A stretch of 64,000 nt of DNA, from contig JADJCH010000025.1 in assembly GCA_016703325.1 (NCBI GenBank), forward strand, positions 16,714 through 80,713, read 5' to 3'. Below, in pieces: positions 19,692 through 29,065 of this stretch. Both the position numbers and the translations under genes were made by a program. This DNA comes from Burkholderiales bacterium (GTDB taxonomy: Bacteria; Pseudomonadota; Gammaproteobacteria; Burkholderiales; Burkholderiaceae_C). The stretch's first letter is position 1. The number at the start of each line of letters is the position of its first letter. The notes below the pieces were generated by a model that saw nothing but the letters and a program-made list of their open reading frames with translations, made no database searches and had not been told where the DNA came from.

Positions 19692-21788
19692 TCATGCGGC
19701 ACCTCCGATGAGCGACCCGATGCGGATCGAATGCGTGTCCGGAATCTCGCTGTGCGCCAGCACCCGCAGGCGCGGCGCAGCGCGTCGCAGGAGGCGGGCC
19801 ACGGGAATGCGGATCGAGTCGGGCACCAGCAGGCAGGCGGGCTGCCCCAGGTCTTCCTGACGGCGCGCCGCATCGGCCGCGCCCCGAGTGAAATGGTCGG
19901 CAATGCCCGGGTCCAGGGCAGCGCCATTGACCGAGCCCAGGGCCTGTCCGAGCAGGCGCTCCAGCTCCGGCGCGATGGCGATCACGTCCAGCTCGCGCTG
20001 GCTGCCGTAGATCTGCTGCACGATGGCCGGTGCCAGCGCAATGCGCAGGCGGCGGGCCAGCTCGTGCGGCTCGCTCATGCCGCTGCCGGCGTGTTCGGCC
20101 AGAGATTCCACGATCGAGCGCATGTCGCGGATGTGCACGCCCTCTTCCAGCAGCAGCTGGAGTACTTTCTGGAGGGTGGGCAGGGCGACCATCTTGGGGA
20201 CAACGTCTTCGATCAGCTTGGGGGCCAGCTTGGTCACATGGTCGACCAGTGCCTGGGTTTCGGTTCGACCCAGCAGACGGGCTGCCTGGGTCTGCATCAA
20301 GTGTGAAAGATGGGTGGCCACGACGGTCGAGGAATCAACCACCGTGTACCCGGCCATTTGGGCTGTTTCCCGCTGGCGCTCGTCAATCCACACTGCGGGC
20401 AGGCCGAAGGCCGGGTCGGTGGTGGTCTGGCCCTGCAAAGGGGTCTTCACGTGGCCGGGATTGATGGCCAGGAACATGCCCGGGAAGGCCTCGCCTTCGC
20501 CCACCACTGCGCCGCGCAGGGTCAGGCGGTACATGGCCGGCTTGAGCTCCAGGTTGTCGCGGATGTGCACCGCCGGCGGCAGGAAGCCCACCTCCTGGGC
20601 AAACTTCTTGCGCACCCCCTTGATGCGGTTGAGCAGGTCGCCGCCGCGGTCCTTGTCCACCAGGGCGATGAGCCGGTAGCCCACCTCCAGCCCCAGGGCG
20701 TCCACCGGTTGCAGGTCGTCCCAGGTGGCTTCGGCATGGGGGTTGTTGGCCTGGGACTCGGAAGGTGAGCTTGCCGCGGCAGGCTGCGGTGCCTGGGCCC
20801 GTTTGTGCAGCCAGCGCGCCAGGGCGCCCAACCCGCCCGCGATGAGCAGGAACACCAGGTGTGGCATGCCCGGCACGATGCCCAGCAGGCCGATCAGTCC
20901 ACCGGCGATGGCCGCGGTCTGAGGGGTGCGGAACATCTGTCCCAGGATCTGGCTGCCGACGTCCTGTTCCTTGCCCACCCGCGACACCACCATCGCCGCT
21001 GCCACCGAGATCAGCAGCCCCGGGATCTGCGCCACCAGCGCATCGCCCACGGCCAGGACGATGTAGGAGTCGGCCGCCTGTGCCGCTCCGAGCCCGTGCT
21101 GCACCATGCCGATGATGAAGCCGCCGATCATGTTGATGAACAGGATCAGGATGCCGGCGATGGCATCGCCGCGTACGAACTTGCTGGCACCGTCCATGGA
21201 GCCGAAGAACTCCGCCTCCTCGCCCACCTCGGCGCGGCGGCGCTTGGCTTCCTTCTCGTCGATCAGGCCCGCGTTCAGATCGGCATCGATGGCCATCTGC
21301 TTGCCGGGCATGGCGTCCAGGGTGAAGCGGGCGCCGACTTCGGCAATGCGCTCGGCCCCTTTGGTGATGACGACGAAGTTGATCACCACCAGGATGGCGA
21401 AGACGATCAGGCCGACGGCGAAGTTGCCGCCGATCAGGAAGTGGCCGAAGGCCTCGATCACCGCGCCCGCCGCACCGGGGCCGGTGTGGCCTTCGAGCAG
21501 CACCACCCGGCTGGAGGCCACGTTCAGCGACAGACGCAGCAGCGTGGTCAGCAGCAGCACGGTGGGAAAGGCCGCGAAGTCCAGCGGCTTGATCATGTAG
21601 GCCGCCACCAGCATCACCATCAGCGCGGTGGCGATGTTGAAGGTGAAGAACAGGTCCAGCACGAAGGCCGGCAGCGGCAGCACCATCATGGCCAGCACCA
21701 TGACGATGAGGATGGGCGCGGCCAGAGCCTTGAACGCCCCCGTGTGGGGGCCCAGCTGGCGCTGCAGGTTCAGGATCAGCGCGTTCAT
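19692..21788 (-). CDS. flhA: Flagellar type III export apparatus protein FlhA
   Basis: 698 residues. Eight hydrophobic segments in the first ~330 residues form the export channel component; the FHIPEP-type signature is visible as RLSLNVASSRVVLLEGH and ITKGAERIAEVGARFTLDAMPGKQMAIDADLNAG. The cytoplasmic C-terminal domain (from about 350) binds export substrates and chaperones and contains LVDHVTKLAPKLIEDVVP. The ATG overlaps the flhB stop by 4 bases, indicating translational coupling. flhF follows after 46 bases. Intact. Confidence 0.96.
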   Translation of the reverse strand: MNALILNLQRQLGPHTGAFKALAAPILIVMVLAMMVLPLPAFVLDLFFTFNIATALMVMLVAAYMIKPLDFAAFPTVLLLTTLLRLSLNVASSRVVLLEGHTGPGAAGAVIEAFGHFLIGGNFAVGLIVFAILVVINFVVITKGAERIAEVGARFTLDAMPGKQMAIDADLNAGLIDEKEAKRRRAEVGEEAEFFGSMDGASKFVRGDAIAGILILFINMIGGFIIGMVQHGLGAAQAADSYIVLAVGDALVAQIPGLLISVAAAMVVSRVGKEQDVGSQILGQMFRTPQTAAIAGGLIGLLGIVPGMPHLVFLLIAGGLGALARWLHKRAQAPQPAAASSPSESQANNPHAEATWDDLQPVDALGLEVGYRLIALVDKDRGGDLLNRIKGVRKKFAQEVGFLPPAVHIRDNLELKPAMYRLTLRGAVVGEGEAFPGMFLAINPGHVKTPLQGQTTTDPAFGLPAVWIDERQRETAQMAGYTVVDSSTVVATHLSHLMQTQAARLLGRTETQALVDHVTKLAPKLIEDVVPKMVALPTLQKVLQLLLEEGVHIRDMRSIVESLAEHAGSGMSEPHELARRLRIALAPAIVQQIYGSQRELDVIAIAPELERLLGQALGSVNGAALDPGIADHFTRGAADAARRQEDLGQPACLLVPDSIRIPVARLLRRAAPRLRVLAHSEIPDTHSIRIGSLIGGAA

Positions 21789-22945
21789 GCTTGTTCAGCC
21801 CGGGTGGGTGATGCGGTGTGGTGGGGGTCCAGCTCCGGTGGCACTGTGATGTCCGGCAAGCCGGTGGGCCAGGGGCCGCGCCCGGACATGGCTGCACGCA
21901 GCTGGAACACGTAAGCCAGCACCTGGGCCACTGCGCTGTACAGCGCGAAGGGGATCTCCCGGTCCAGCTCGCCATGGGCATAGAGGGCGCGCGCCAGGGG
22001 CGGCGCCTCCAGCACCGGTACCTTCGCCTCGCGGGCGATGTCGCGGATCTTCAGGGCCAGCAGGTCGAGGCCCTTGGCCACGATGCGCGGTGCGCCATCC
22101 CGGCCATCGTCGTACTTCAGCGCCACCGCATAGTGGGTCGGGTTCATCACCACCAGGTCGGCGCTGGGGACGGCAGCCAGCATGCGCCGGCGCGCCACCT
22201 CGCGCATGCGCTGCCGGATGCGGCCCTTGACCTCCGGGCTGCCTTCCTGCTGCTTCATTTCCTCCTTGACTTCCTGCACGCTCATCTTCAGCCGCGAGGT
22301 GTGCAGGAAGCGCTGCAGCGGGACGTCCACCGCGGCAAACAGGGCGAGCATCAGCACCAGCAGCCACAGGCCGCCGACGATGCGATCACTGGCTGCGGCA
22401 AAAGCCCCCGGCAGCCCCATCGACTGGGTGAGGGCAAAGTCCTCCAGGTGGTTCCAGAGGTAGGCCGCACCCACCACGCCCAGCAGCAGCGCCAGCAGCA
22501 CAGCCTTGAGCATCTCGCCCAGCTGGGCCTTGGAGAACAGCCGGCCCAGGCCGGCCAATGGATTGAGCTTGCCGAAATTGGGCTGCACCGGCTTGAGCGT
22601 GAACACCCAGCCGCCCGACAGCAGCGCGGCAGCCACCGCCACGCCCAGCATCGCCAGGCCCAGCGCGCCTGACAGCAGGAGCGCGGGCACCATCAGCGCT
22701 GCGAAGCGGTCGAGCATGGCCGCCGGAGTGGCCACAGTGCGCACATCGAAGCGCATGCCGCCGGCCAGCAGATCGCGCAGCCACACGGTGGCCTGGGGGG
22801 CCGCCGCCATCAACAGCCCCAACCCGGCGGCCACGGCGGCAAAGTGCGCCAGGTCCCGCGAGCGCGCCACCTGGCCCTCGTCCCGTGCCTGCTTCAGCCG
22901 TCTGGCGGTGGGGGGCAGGTGTTTGTCTTGGGCGGAATCGGCCAT
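21785..22945 (-). CDS. flhB: Flagellar export specificity switch protein FlhB
   Basis: 386 residues with four hydrophobic segments in the first 220 and a cytoplasmic C-terminal domain. The autocleavage site is seen as VVMNPTHYAVALKYD (cleavage between Asn and Pro in NPTH), which switches export from rod-hook to filament proteins. N terminus AQDKHLPPTARRLKQARDEGQVARSRDL is typical. First gene of the flhB-flhA-flhF-flhG-fliA block. The region upstream (22946-23060) shows no promoter I can name. Confidence 0.95.
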   Translation of the reverse strand: MADSAQDKHLPPTARRLKQARDEGQVARSRDLAHFAAVAAGLGLLMAAAPQATVWLRDLLAGGMRFDVRTVATPAAMLDRFAALMVPALLLSGALGLAMLGVAVAAALLSGGWVFTLKPVQPNFGKLNPLAGLGRLFSKAQLGEMLKAVLLALLLGVVGAAYLWNHLEDFALTQSMGLPGAFAAASDRIVGGLWLLVLMLALFAAVDVPLQRFLHTSRLKMSVQEVKEEMKQQEGSPEVKGRIRQRMREVARRRMLAAVPSADLVVMNPTHYAVALKYDDGRDGAPRIVAKGLDLLALKIRDIAREAKVPVLEAPPLARALYAHGELDREIPFALYSAVAQVLAYVFQLRAAMSGRGPWPTGLPDITVPPELDPHHTASPTRAEQA

Positions 22946-23066
22946 GGCGGGGAACAGTGGGAATGACCGCCATTCTTCCGGGCGCCTGCCGGGACTTGAG
23001 GGGGATAAGCGGCGGGATTCCCGCGGTATTCACAGTGGGCGAGTGGACTTCTTTGGCGTGCAAAGA

Positions 23067-23100
23067 AACGAAAAAGCCGCCCAATGGACGGCTTTTCGTT
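23067..23100 (-). terminator. Rho-independent terminator downstream of the HD-GYP gene
   Basis: Inverted repeat with a 12-base stem: AACGAAAA(A)GCCG at 23067-23079 pairs with CGGCTTTTCGTT at 23089-23100. Read on the minus strand, the hairpin is followed by a T-rich run in TTTTTCGTTTCTTTG. It lies just after the HD-GYP stop and before flhB, separating the two transcription units. Confidence 0.75.
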
Positions 23101-23119
23101 TTCGGCGCAGCTGGATGCG

Positions 23120-24344
23120 TCAGGGGCGCATCGATCCTTCCAGCCACAGGTCGTTCAGGTCGCGGAACTGCCAGCGTTCGGCCAGTTCGACGCCCTGGAT
23201 GCGCTCCTGGCTGCTGCCGTCGGCCAGGTCGATCTCCACCGGCGGGATGCGTTTCATGGTCTGGGTCGAGAAGAACACCTTCACCCGCGGCGTCAGCAGC
23301 GAACGGGCGTTCTGTTCCATGACGACGCCCAGGCGGCCCGACTGCAGCCGCACCAGGGTGCCGATCGGATAGATGCCTACCGTTTTCACGAAGGCCTGGA
23401 AGATCGCCGGATCAAAGTGACCCTTCCACTGCGCCATCTGCCGCACCGCATCGCCGGCATCCCAGGGGGCCTTGTACGGGCGTGCCGAGGTGATGGCGTC
23501 GTAGACGTCGCACACGGCACCCATGCGAGCGTGCAGGGTGAGCTGCTGGGCCGACAGGCCATGCGGGTAGCCGCTGCCGTCCATCTTTTCGTGGTGGTGC
23601 AGGCACACATCCAGGATCAGAGGGGTGCAGCCACCGCCTTCGATCAGCATCTCGTGGCCCCAACTGGGATGCTGCTTCATCAGCCCCCATTCGGGGTCGG
23701 TGAGCCGCCCTGGCTTGTTGAGCACCTGCAGCGGGATGCGGGCCTTGCCCATGTCGTGCAGCAGGCCGGCCAGACCGGCCTGGCGGACCTCCTCCTCGGG
23801 CAAGCTCAGCGTGCGAGCCAGCGCCACCATCAGCGTGCAGACGGCTACCGAGTGCAGGTAGGTGTATTCGTCCTGGCTCTTCAATCGCACCAGGCTGGTC
23901 AGCGCCCCCCTGGTTGCGCGCTACCGAACCGATGATGTCGTCCACCAGCGGCAGGCAACCGTCGGCATGCACCGCCTGGCCCATGCGGGCCTCGTGGAAC
24001 AGCGATTTGACCTTTTGCTTGGCCTGTTGGCACAGCTGTGCCGCCCGGGCGTACTCCTCCCGGGCAGCGACGGACAACTCGGGTGTTGGCGCAGTCACGG
24101 CAGCGACCAGTTCCTGTTCCACCTGCGCCACCGCTTCAGCCTGGGTCACGCCGCCTTCGACGTCGTGGCCGCGGGCCGTGTCGATCCAGACCTCCCGGAT
24201 GCCGCACTCGCGCAGGCGTTTGAGGTCGTCCGGGTCGCTGAGCAGGAACTTGGAGCGCCAGAAGGGGTGCTCCATCCACGATCCGCACAACTCGTGGACG
24301 TGCATGCCCAATCGCAACTGATCGGTGCGGATTCTCTTGAGCAT
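23120..24344 (-). CDS. HD-GYP domain c-di-GMP phosphodiesterase, frameshifted
   Basis: N-terminal DUF3391-type domain (MLKRIRTDQLRLGMHVHEL...) followed by an HD-GYP domain that hydrolyses c-di-GMP. Catalytic motifs are complete: LLHDMGKARIP (HD), HHHEKMDGSGYPHGL (HHE and GYP). N- and C-terminal parts are in different frames, with the junction at the C6 run 23905-23910 (G6 on the coding strand). One base fewer gives continuous NQGALTSLVRLKSQDEYTY, exactly the family sequence. So this is a homopolymer error or a phase-variable tract. Terminator at 23067. Monocistronic; upstream 281 bases to oxyR are non-coding. Confidence 0.85.
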
Positions 24345-24625
24345 GGGAATGGGTGCGGGACGGTCAGGAGTCGGGGTCGGATGAAGTATGGCCGACCCCA
24401 TGGGGGTGCAAGCGGCGATCTGAGGCGGGTTCTCCTCACAAAATCCGTGGATCGCCTGGATTTGTCATCGCTGGAAGCTGCGCAAGGCGAAGACGGCTGC
24501 AAGTATCGATGATCCGGACAGGGACATCCCTCCCCCCTAAGGGGGCCGGCTGCGTGTTTCAATTCCAAGGAGAATAAGCCTCAGGGGCCTCACATGAAGG
24601 GCCCTGGGCAGCACAGGAGCGCGCC

Positions 24626-25561
24626 ATGACACTCACGGAGCTGCGATACATCGTCGCCGTGGCAAGGGAGCGCCACTTTGGAAGAGCAGCGGAGGCGTGT
24701 TTTGTTTCCCAGCCGACCCTTTCGGTGGCCATCAAGAAGCTCGAGGAAGAGCTGGAGCTGAAGATCTTCGAGCGCGGCGGCAGCGAGGTCAGCGTCACCC
24801 CGCTGGGTGAGGAGATCGTCCGCCAGGCACAGGCCACGCTGGAAAGCGCGGCGTCCATCAAGGAAATCGCCCGGCGCGGCAAGGATCCGCTGGCCGGACC
24901 GCTGCGCCTGGGCGTCATCTACACCATCGGACCGTATCTGCTGCCTGAACTGGTGCGCCACACCATCGAGCGTGTGCCGCAGATGCCCCTGATGCTGCAG
25001 GAGAACTTCACCGTACGGCTGCTGGAGATGCTGCGCACCGGCGAACTGGACTGTGCCATCCTGGCCGAGCCCTTTCCGGACACCGGCCTGGCGATCGCGC
25101 CGCTGTACGACGAACCCTTCCTGGTGGCGGTGCCGCAGCAGCATGCGCTGGCGCAGCGCAAGAGCATCAGCTCGGAGGAGCTGAAACAGGAAACCATGCT
25201 GCTGCTGGGCACCGGGCACTGTTTTCGCGACCATGTGCTGGAAGTCTGTCCGGAGTTCGCACGCTTTGCCAGCGATGCCGAGGGCATTCGCAAGAGTTTC
25301 GAGGGCTCCTCGCTGGAGACGATCAAGCACATGGTGGCCTCGGGCATGGGGGTGACGGTGGTGCCGCAGTTGTCGGTGGCGCAGTCGGATGCATCGGGCG
25401 CGCCGGCACTGGTGCGCTACATCCCGTTCTCGGATCCGGTGCCCAGCCGGCGGGTGGTGCTGGCCTGGCGGCGCAGCTTCACGCGGTATGAGGCGATCGC
25501 CGCGCTGCGCAACGCCATCTATGCCTGCAGCCTGAAGGGGGCGAAGCGGTTGACGGACTGA
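24626..25561 (+). CDS. oxyR: LysR-type peroxide sensor OxyR
   Basis: 311 residues. N-terminal winged HTH (MTLTELRYIVAVARERHFGRAA...SQPTLSVAIKKLEEEL). The redox cysteines fall at exactly the E. coli positions, Cys199 in GTGHCFRD and Cys208 in EVCPEF, so peroxide sensing by disulfide formation is expected. The gene is not next to an obvious target such as ahpC or katG. The 281-base upstream stretch (24345-24625) contains a CCCCCCTAAGGGGG hairpin around 24532-24545 but no operator I can assign; the ATG at 24626 has GGAGCGCGCC upstream. Confidence 0.94.
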   Translation: MTLTELRYIVAVARERHFGRAAEACFVSQPTLSVAIKKLEEELELKIFERGGSEVSVTPLGEEIVRQAQATLESAASIKEIARRGKDPLAGPLRLGVIYTIGPYLLPELVRHTIERVPQMPLMLQENFTVRLLEMLRTGELDCAILAEPFPDTGLAIAPLYDEPFLVAVPQQHALAQRKSISSEELKQETMLLLGTGHCFRDHVLEVCPEFARFASDAEGIRKSFEGSSLETIKHMVASGMGVTVVPQLSVAQSDASGAPALVRYIPFSDPVPSRRVVLAWRRSFTRYEAIAALRNAIYACSLKGAKRLTD

Positions 25562-25673
25562 TCGCCGCATCGCTGGATCGGGGGGCGCCCAGGGGTTGCG
25601 GCTCAAGCTTGACGGGGGGGCGCCGAAACCAGGGGCGCCAGGGACATTCGCCCCTGTCCCCGTGCCGCCCTCC

Positions 25674-28139
25674 ATGACGCCCAGCCGCCCACCCCGATCC
25701 TCTCCGAACGAACCGAAGCGCCGCGTCTCCGAACGTCGTCGCGATGAGCGCAGGCGGTCCGTGCAGGCCACCGACGAGTCGATCAATGCCCGCATGCGGG
25801 GGCGTCAGTACCTTGGGGTGATGCGTTCGTTGCCCTATGCCAGCGCAGCCGGTCTGCTGAACACCGTCGTGATCGGCCTGGCGTCGCCGGGCGCGCTTCC
25901 GAACCTGATGGTGGCGCTGTGGATGGCTGCCGTGATCGCACTCACCCTGGTGCATCTGCAGGCCTGGCAACAGTGGCGCCAGAAGAAGCGCAGCGAAGTG
26001 GCAACTCAGCAGCAGCTCAAGGCGCTCACTTTCCATGCGGCCGGTGCGGGCCTGCTCTGGGGCGGGGTGCCACTGGTGCTGGTGGACCAGGTGGGGTCCA
26101 CCCAACAGACACTGCTGATGATGAGCCTGGCAGGCATGCTGTGCACCGGTGCGCTGTCCCTGGCCACGCTGCCTCCTGCCGCCTGGACCTTCATGGGGGC
26201 CATCAGCGCCGGCAGCCTGCTGGCCTTCATCGCCAGCCCGCAGATGATCTACGCCATCGGTGCCGTGCAGTGGGTGGCCACGGCTGCGATTGCAGTGGGT
26301 GTGGGTGCGGCGCTCACGCGGTCACTGCATGCGCGGGTCAGTGCGGAGGTCAAGAGCGAGCACCAGAACCAGCTGATCGGCCTGCTGATGCGAGATTTTG
26401 CCGAGCAGGGCAGCGATGTGCTCTGGGAGATCGACGGCTCCGGCCGGCTGCGCCAGGTTGCCAAGCAGTTTGCCTATGCACTGGGGCGCCCGGCCGAGGC
26501 GCTCAACGGCAAGTCGCTCATGGGGGTGTTGGGTGACCTGCAGCAGGACATGGCCGACAGCGACCGCGAGTCCACCCTGGCCCTGCACGAAAAGTTGACC
26601 GAAGGGCACCCCTTCCGCGATGTGCAGGTGACCGTCAAGGTCAACGGCAAGCAGCACTGGTGGTCGCTCACCGCCAAACCGTTGGTCGATGAGCGGGGCC
26701 GTCCGCTGGGCTGGCGGGGCGTGGCGCGGGATGTGACGCAGGCGCGCATGGCCGACCGCCGGCTGGCCTGGCTGGCGCATTTCGACACCCTCACCGGGCT
26801 GACCAACCGGGCCCATTTCCGCGTGCTGCTGGAAAAGGCCCTGCAGCACTCCCGGCGCTACGGGGGGGGTGGGGCCGTGATGTGCCTGGACCTGGACGGC
26901 TTCAAGAACGTCAACGACACGCTGGGGCATGCCACCGGCGATGCCCTGCTGATGGAGGTGGGGCAGCGCCTGCGGCATGCGGTGGGCAACGCCAAGACCG
27001 ACGTGGTGGCCCGCCTCGGCGGCGATGAGTTTGCGGTGCTGCTGCGCAGCGTCAGCGAGGAGGATGCGGTGGCGCAGGTGGCCCAGCGGGTCATCGACAC
27101 GATGAGGCCGCCCTGCCGCATCCAGGGCGCGGAGATCCCGGTGCGCGCCAGCATCGGCATTGCCCGCTTCCCTGAGGACGGGTTGACCGTCGATGAGATG
27201 ATGCAGCACGGCGACCTGGCCCTCTACGACGCCAAGGCCAATGCCACCGGTTCGATGCGCTTCTTCGTGCAGCGCCTGGGCGAGCAGGTGCGCCGCCGCC
27301 TGGTGCTGGAGCGGGATCTGCGCGAGGCGCTGGAGCGCAAGCAGCTGCGCCTGCACTTCCAGCCCAAGGTGGACCTGACCAAGTGGCAGGTGCTGGGCTT
27401 CGAGGCCCTGCTGCGCTGGAACCACCCGGAGCATGGTGAGATTCCGCCCACCGAGTTCATCCCGGTGGCCGAGGAGGCCGGCCTGATCCTGGCCATCGGC
27501 GAGTGGGCCATGATCGAGGCCTGCATGCAGGCCGCGCGCTGGCCGGAGGCGCTGCATGTGGCGGTGAACATCTCGCCGGTGCAGGTGATGGCGCAGAACC
27601 TGCCGGATGCCGTGCGGCACGCACTGCAGCTCAGCGGCCTGGCACCCCACCGGCTGGAGCTGGAGATCACCGAATCGGTCTTCATCAACGAGAACCGCAG
27701 CACCGTCAGCCGCCTGCATGCGCTGCGCCGGCTGGGGGTGGCGATTGCGCTGGACGACTTTGGCACCGGCTATTCGTCACTGGCCTACCTGCGGCGCTTC
27801 CCCTTCGACACGCTGAAGATCGACCGCGCCTTTGTGCGGGAACTGCTGGTCAGCCGCGATGCCCGGGCCATCGTGCGCAACATCCTGGCGCTGGCCACCG
27901 CGCTGCGCATGACCACCGTGGCCGAAGGGGTGGAGGAGCCGGCCCAGGTGAAGGTGCTGGAGGCCGAGGGCTGCGACATCGTGCAGGGCTACTTCGTGTC
28001 CCGGCCCATCCCGGCCGATCAGGTGGTGCCCTTTGCCTTGACCTGGGGCGATCGAGATCGCCCCAGCCTGCCGCGCGATTTCCAGCTGGGCAACACCCAG
28101 ATGGCCGAGTTGGCGACGGTGATGCCCGCGACGATGTGA
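25674..28139 (+). CDS. Membrane PAS-GGDEF-EAL c-di-GMP signalling protein
   Basis: 821 residues. About 50 basic, Pro/Arg-rich residues lead into six or so hydrophobic helices (about 55-205), a MASE-like sensor. A PAS domain (about 230-350) ends in the linker GWRGVARDVTQARMADRRL. The GGDEF domain has an intact RLGGDEFAV active site and lacks an obvious RxxD inhibitory site. The EAL domain has FEALLRWNHPEHG, ELEITES, DDFGTGYSSLAYL and AEGVEE, so diguanylate cyclase and phosphodiesterase residues both look functional. An upstream in-frame start at 25596 is possible; I chose ATG 25674. Followed after 50 bases by ubiA, unrelated in function. Confidence 0.88.
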   Translation: MTPSRPPRSSPNEPKRRVSERRRDERRRSVQATDESINARMRGRQYLGVMRSLPYASAAGLLNTVVIGLASPGALPNLMVALWMAAVIALTLVHLQAWQQWRQKKRSEVATQQQLKALTFHAAGAGLLWGGVPLVLVDQVGSTQQTLLMMSLAGMLCTGALSLATLPPAAWTFMGAISAGSLLAFIASPQMIYAIGAVQWVATAAIAVGVGAALTRSLHARVSAEVKSEHQNQLIGLLMRDFAEQGSDVLWEIDGSGRLRQVAKQFAYALGRPAEALNGKSLMGVLGDLQQDMADSDRESTLALHEKLTEGHPFRDVQVTVKVNGKQHWWSLTAKPLVDERGRPLGWRGVARDVTQARMADRRLAWLAHFDTLTGLTNRAHFRVLLEKALQHSRRYGGGGAVMCLDLDGFKNVNDTLGHATGDALLMEVGQRLRHAVGNAKTDVVARLGGDEFAVLLRSVSEEDAVAQVAQRVIDTMRPPCRIQGAEIPVRASIGIARFPEDGLTVDEMMQHGDLALYDAKANATGSMRFFVQRLGEQVRRRLVLERDLREALERKQLRLHFQPKVDLTKWQVLGFEALLRWNHPEHGEIPPTEFIPVAEEAGLILAIGEWAMIEACMQAARWPEALHVAVNISPVQVMAQNLPDAVRHALQLSGLAPHRLELEITESVFINENRSTVSRLHALRRLGVAIALDDFGTGYSSLAYLRRFPFDTLKIDRAFVRELLVSRDARAIVRNILALATALRMTTVAEGVEEPAQVKVLEAEGCDIVQGYFVSRPIPADQVVPFALTWGDRDRPSLPRDFQLGNTQMAELATVMPATM

Positions 28140-28189
28140 TGCCGCCCGGGGCGGTCTGGCCCCGAACGCAGCGCGGATAATCCTGCGCG

Positions 28190-29065
28190 ATGCAGCTCAC
28201 CGCCCCTCCCGGCGCCCGTCTGGCGCTCTACCTGAATCTCATCCGCTGGGACCGACCCGCCGGCTGGCTCCTGCTGCTCTGGCCCACGCTGGCAGCCCTG
28301 TGGATGGCGTCGGGCGGTTTTCCCGGCTGGCACCTGCTGGTGGTCTTCACACTCGGCACGGTGCTGATGCGCAGTGCCGGCTGCTGCATCAACGATGTGG
28401 CCGACCGTGAGTTCGACCGCCATGTCAAACGCACGGCGGGTCGGCCGGTCACCTCCGGTGCCGTATCGGTGCGCGAGGCCCTGGGCGTTGGAGCGTTGCT
28501 GGCGCTGGTGGCGTTTGGACTGGTGCTGACCACCAACGCACTCACGGTGCAGTATTCCTTTGCGGCGCTGGCGGTGACGCTGGCCTATCCCTATGCCAAG
28601 CGCTGGGTGTCGATGCCGCAGGCGGTGCTGGGGGTGGCCTTCAGCTTCGGCATACCGATGGCCTTTGCGGCGGTGCGGTCGGAGGTGCCCGCGCCGGCCT
28701 GGTGGCTGCTGGTCGGCAACCTGTTCTGGGTGCTGGCCTATGACACCGAATACGCCATGGTCGACCGCGACGATGACCTGCGCATCGGCATCCAGACCTC
28801 GGCGATCACCCTCGGCCGTTTCGACGTGGCCGCGGTGATGCTGTTTTATGGGGTCTTTCTGGCCCTGTGGGGCTGGTTGGGTTGGCGCTTCGGGCTCGGC
28901 GAGGTGTTCGGCGCGGGCCTGTTGCTGGCTGCAGCGCAGGTGCTTTGGCACCACCGCCTGATCCGCGATCGCAGCCGCGAGGGCTGCTTCCAGGCCTTCA
29001 AGCAGAACCACTGGCTGGGTGCGAGCGTGTTTGCCGGGGTGGTGCTGGACTACGGCCTGCGCTGA
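28190..29065 (+). CDS. ubiA: 4-hydroxybenzoate polyprenyltransferase
   Basis: 291-residue integral membrane prenyltransferase of ubiquinone synthesis, attaching the polyprenyl tail to 4-hydroxybenzoate. Both Asp-rich motifs are present: NDVADREFDRHVKRTAGRP and YDTEYAMVDRDDDLRIG, with about eight hydrophobic segments. Its 3' end overlaps the 3' end of pdxA on the opposite strand by 68 bases. Intact. Confidence 0.94.
   Translation: MQLTAPPGARLALYLNLIRWDRPAGWLLLLWPTLAALWMASGGFPGWHLLVVFTLGTVLMRSAGCCINDVADREFDRHVKRTAGRPVTSGAVSVREALGVGALLALVAFGLVLTTNALTVQYSFAALAVTLAYPYAKRWVSMPQAVLGVAFSFGIPMAFAAVRSEVPAPAWWLLVGNLFWVLAYDTEYAMVDRDDDLRIGIQTSAITLGRFDVAAVMLFYGVFLALWGWLGWRFGLGEVFGAGLLLAAAQVLWHHRLIRDRSREGCFQAFKQNHWLGASVFAGVVLDYGLR

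Noticed and set aside
20383..21981. A 532-codon minus-strand frame overlapping flhA and flhB
   Set aside because: Same strand but different frame from flhA, which has full family similarity; the product is Arg/Pro-rich nonsense.
24345..24625. OxyR operator or small RNA in the spacer before oxyR
   Set aside because: Only a short C/G hairpin around 24532-24545; no repeated ATAG-type OxyR elements or RNA signature could be supported.
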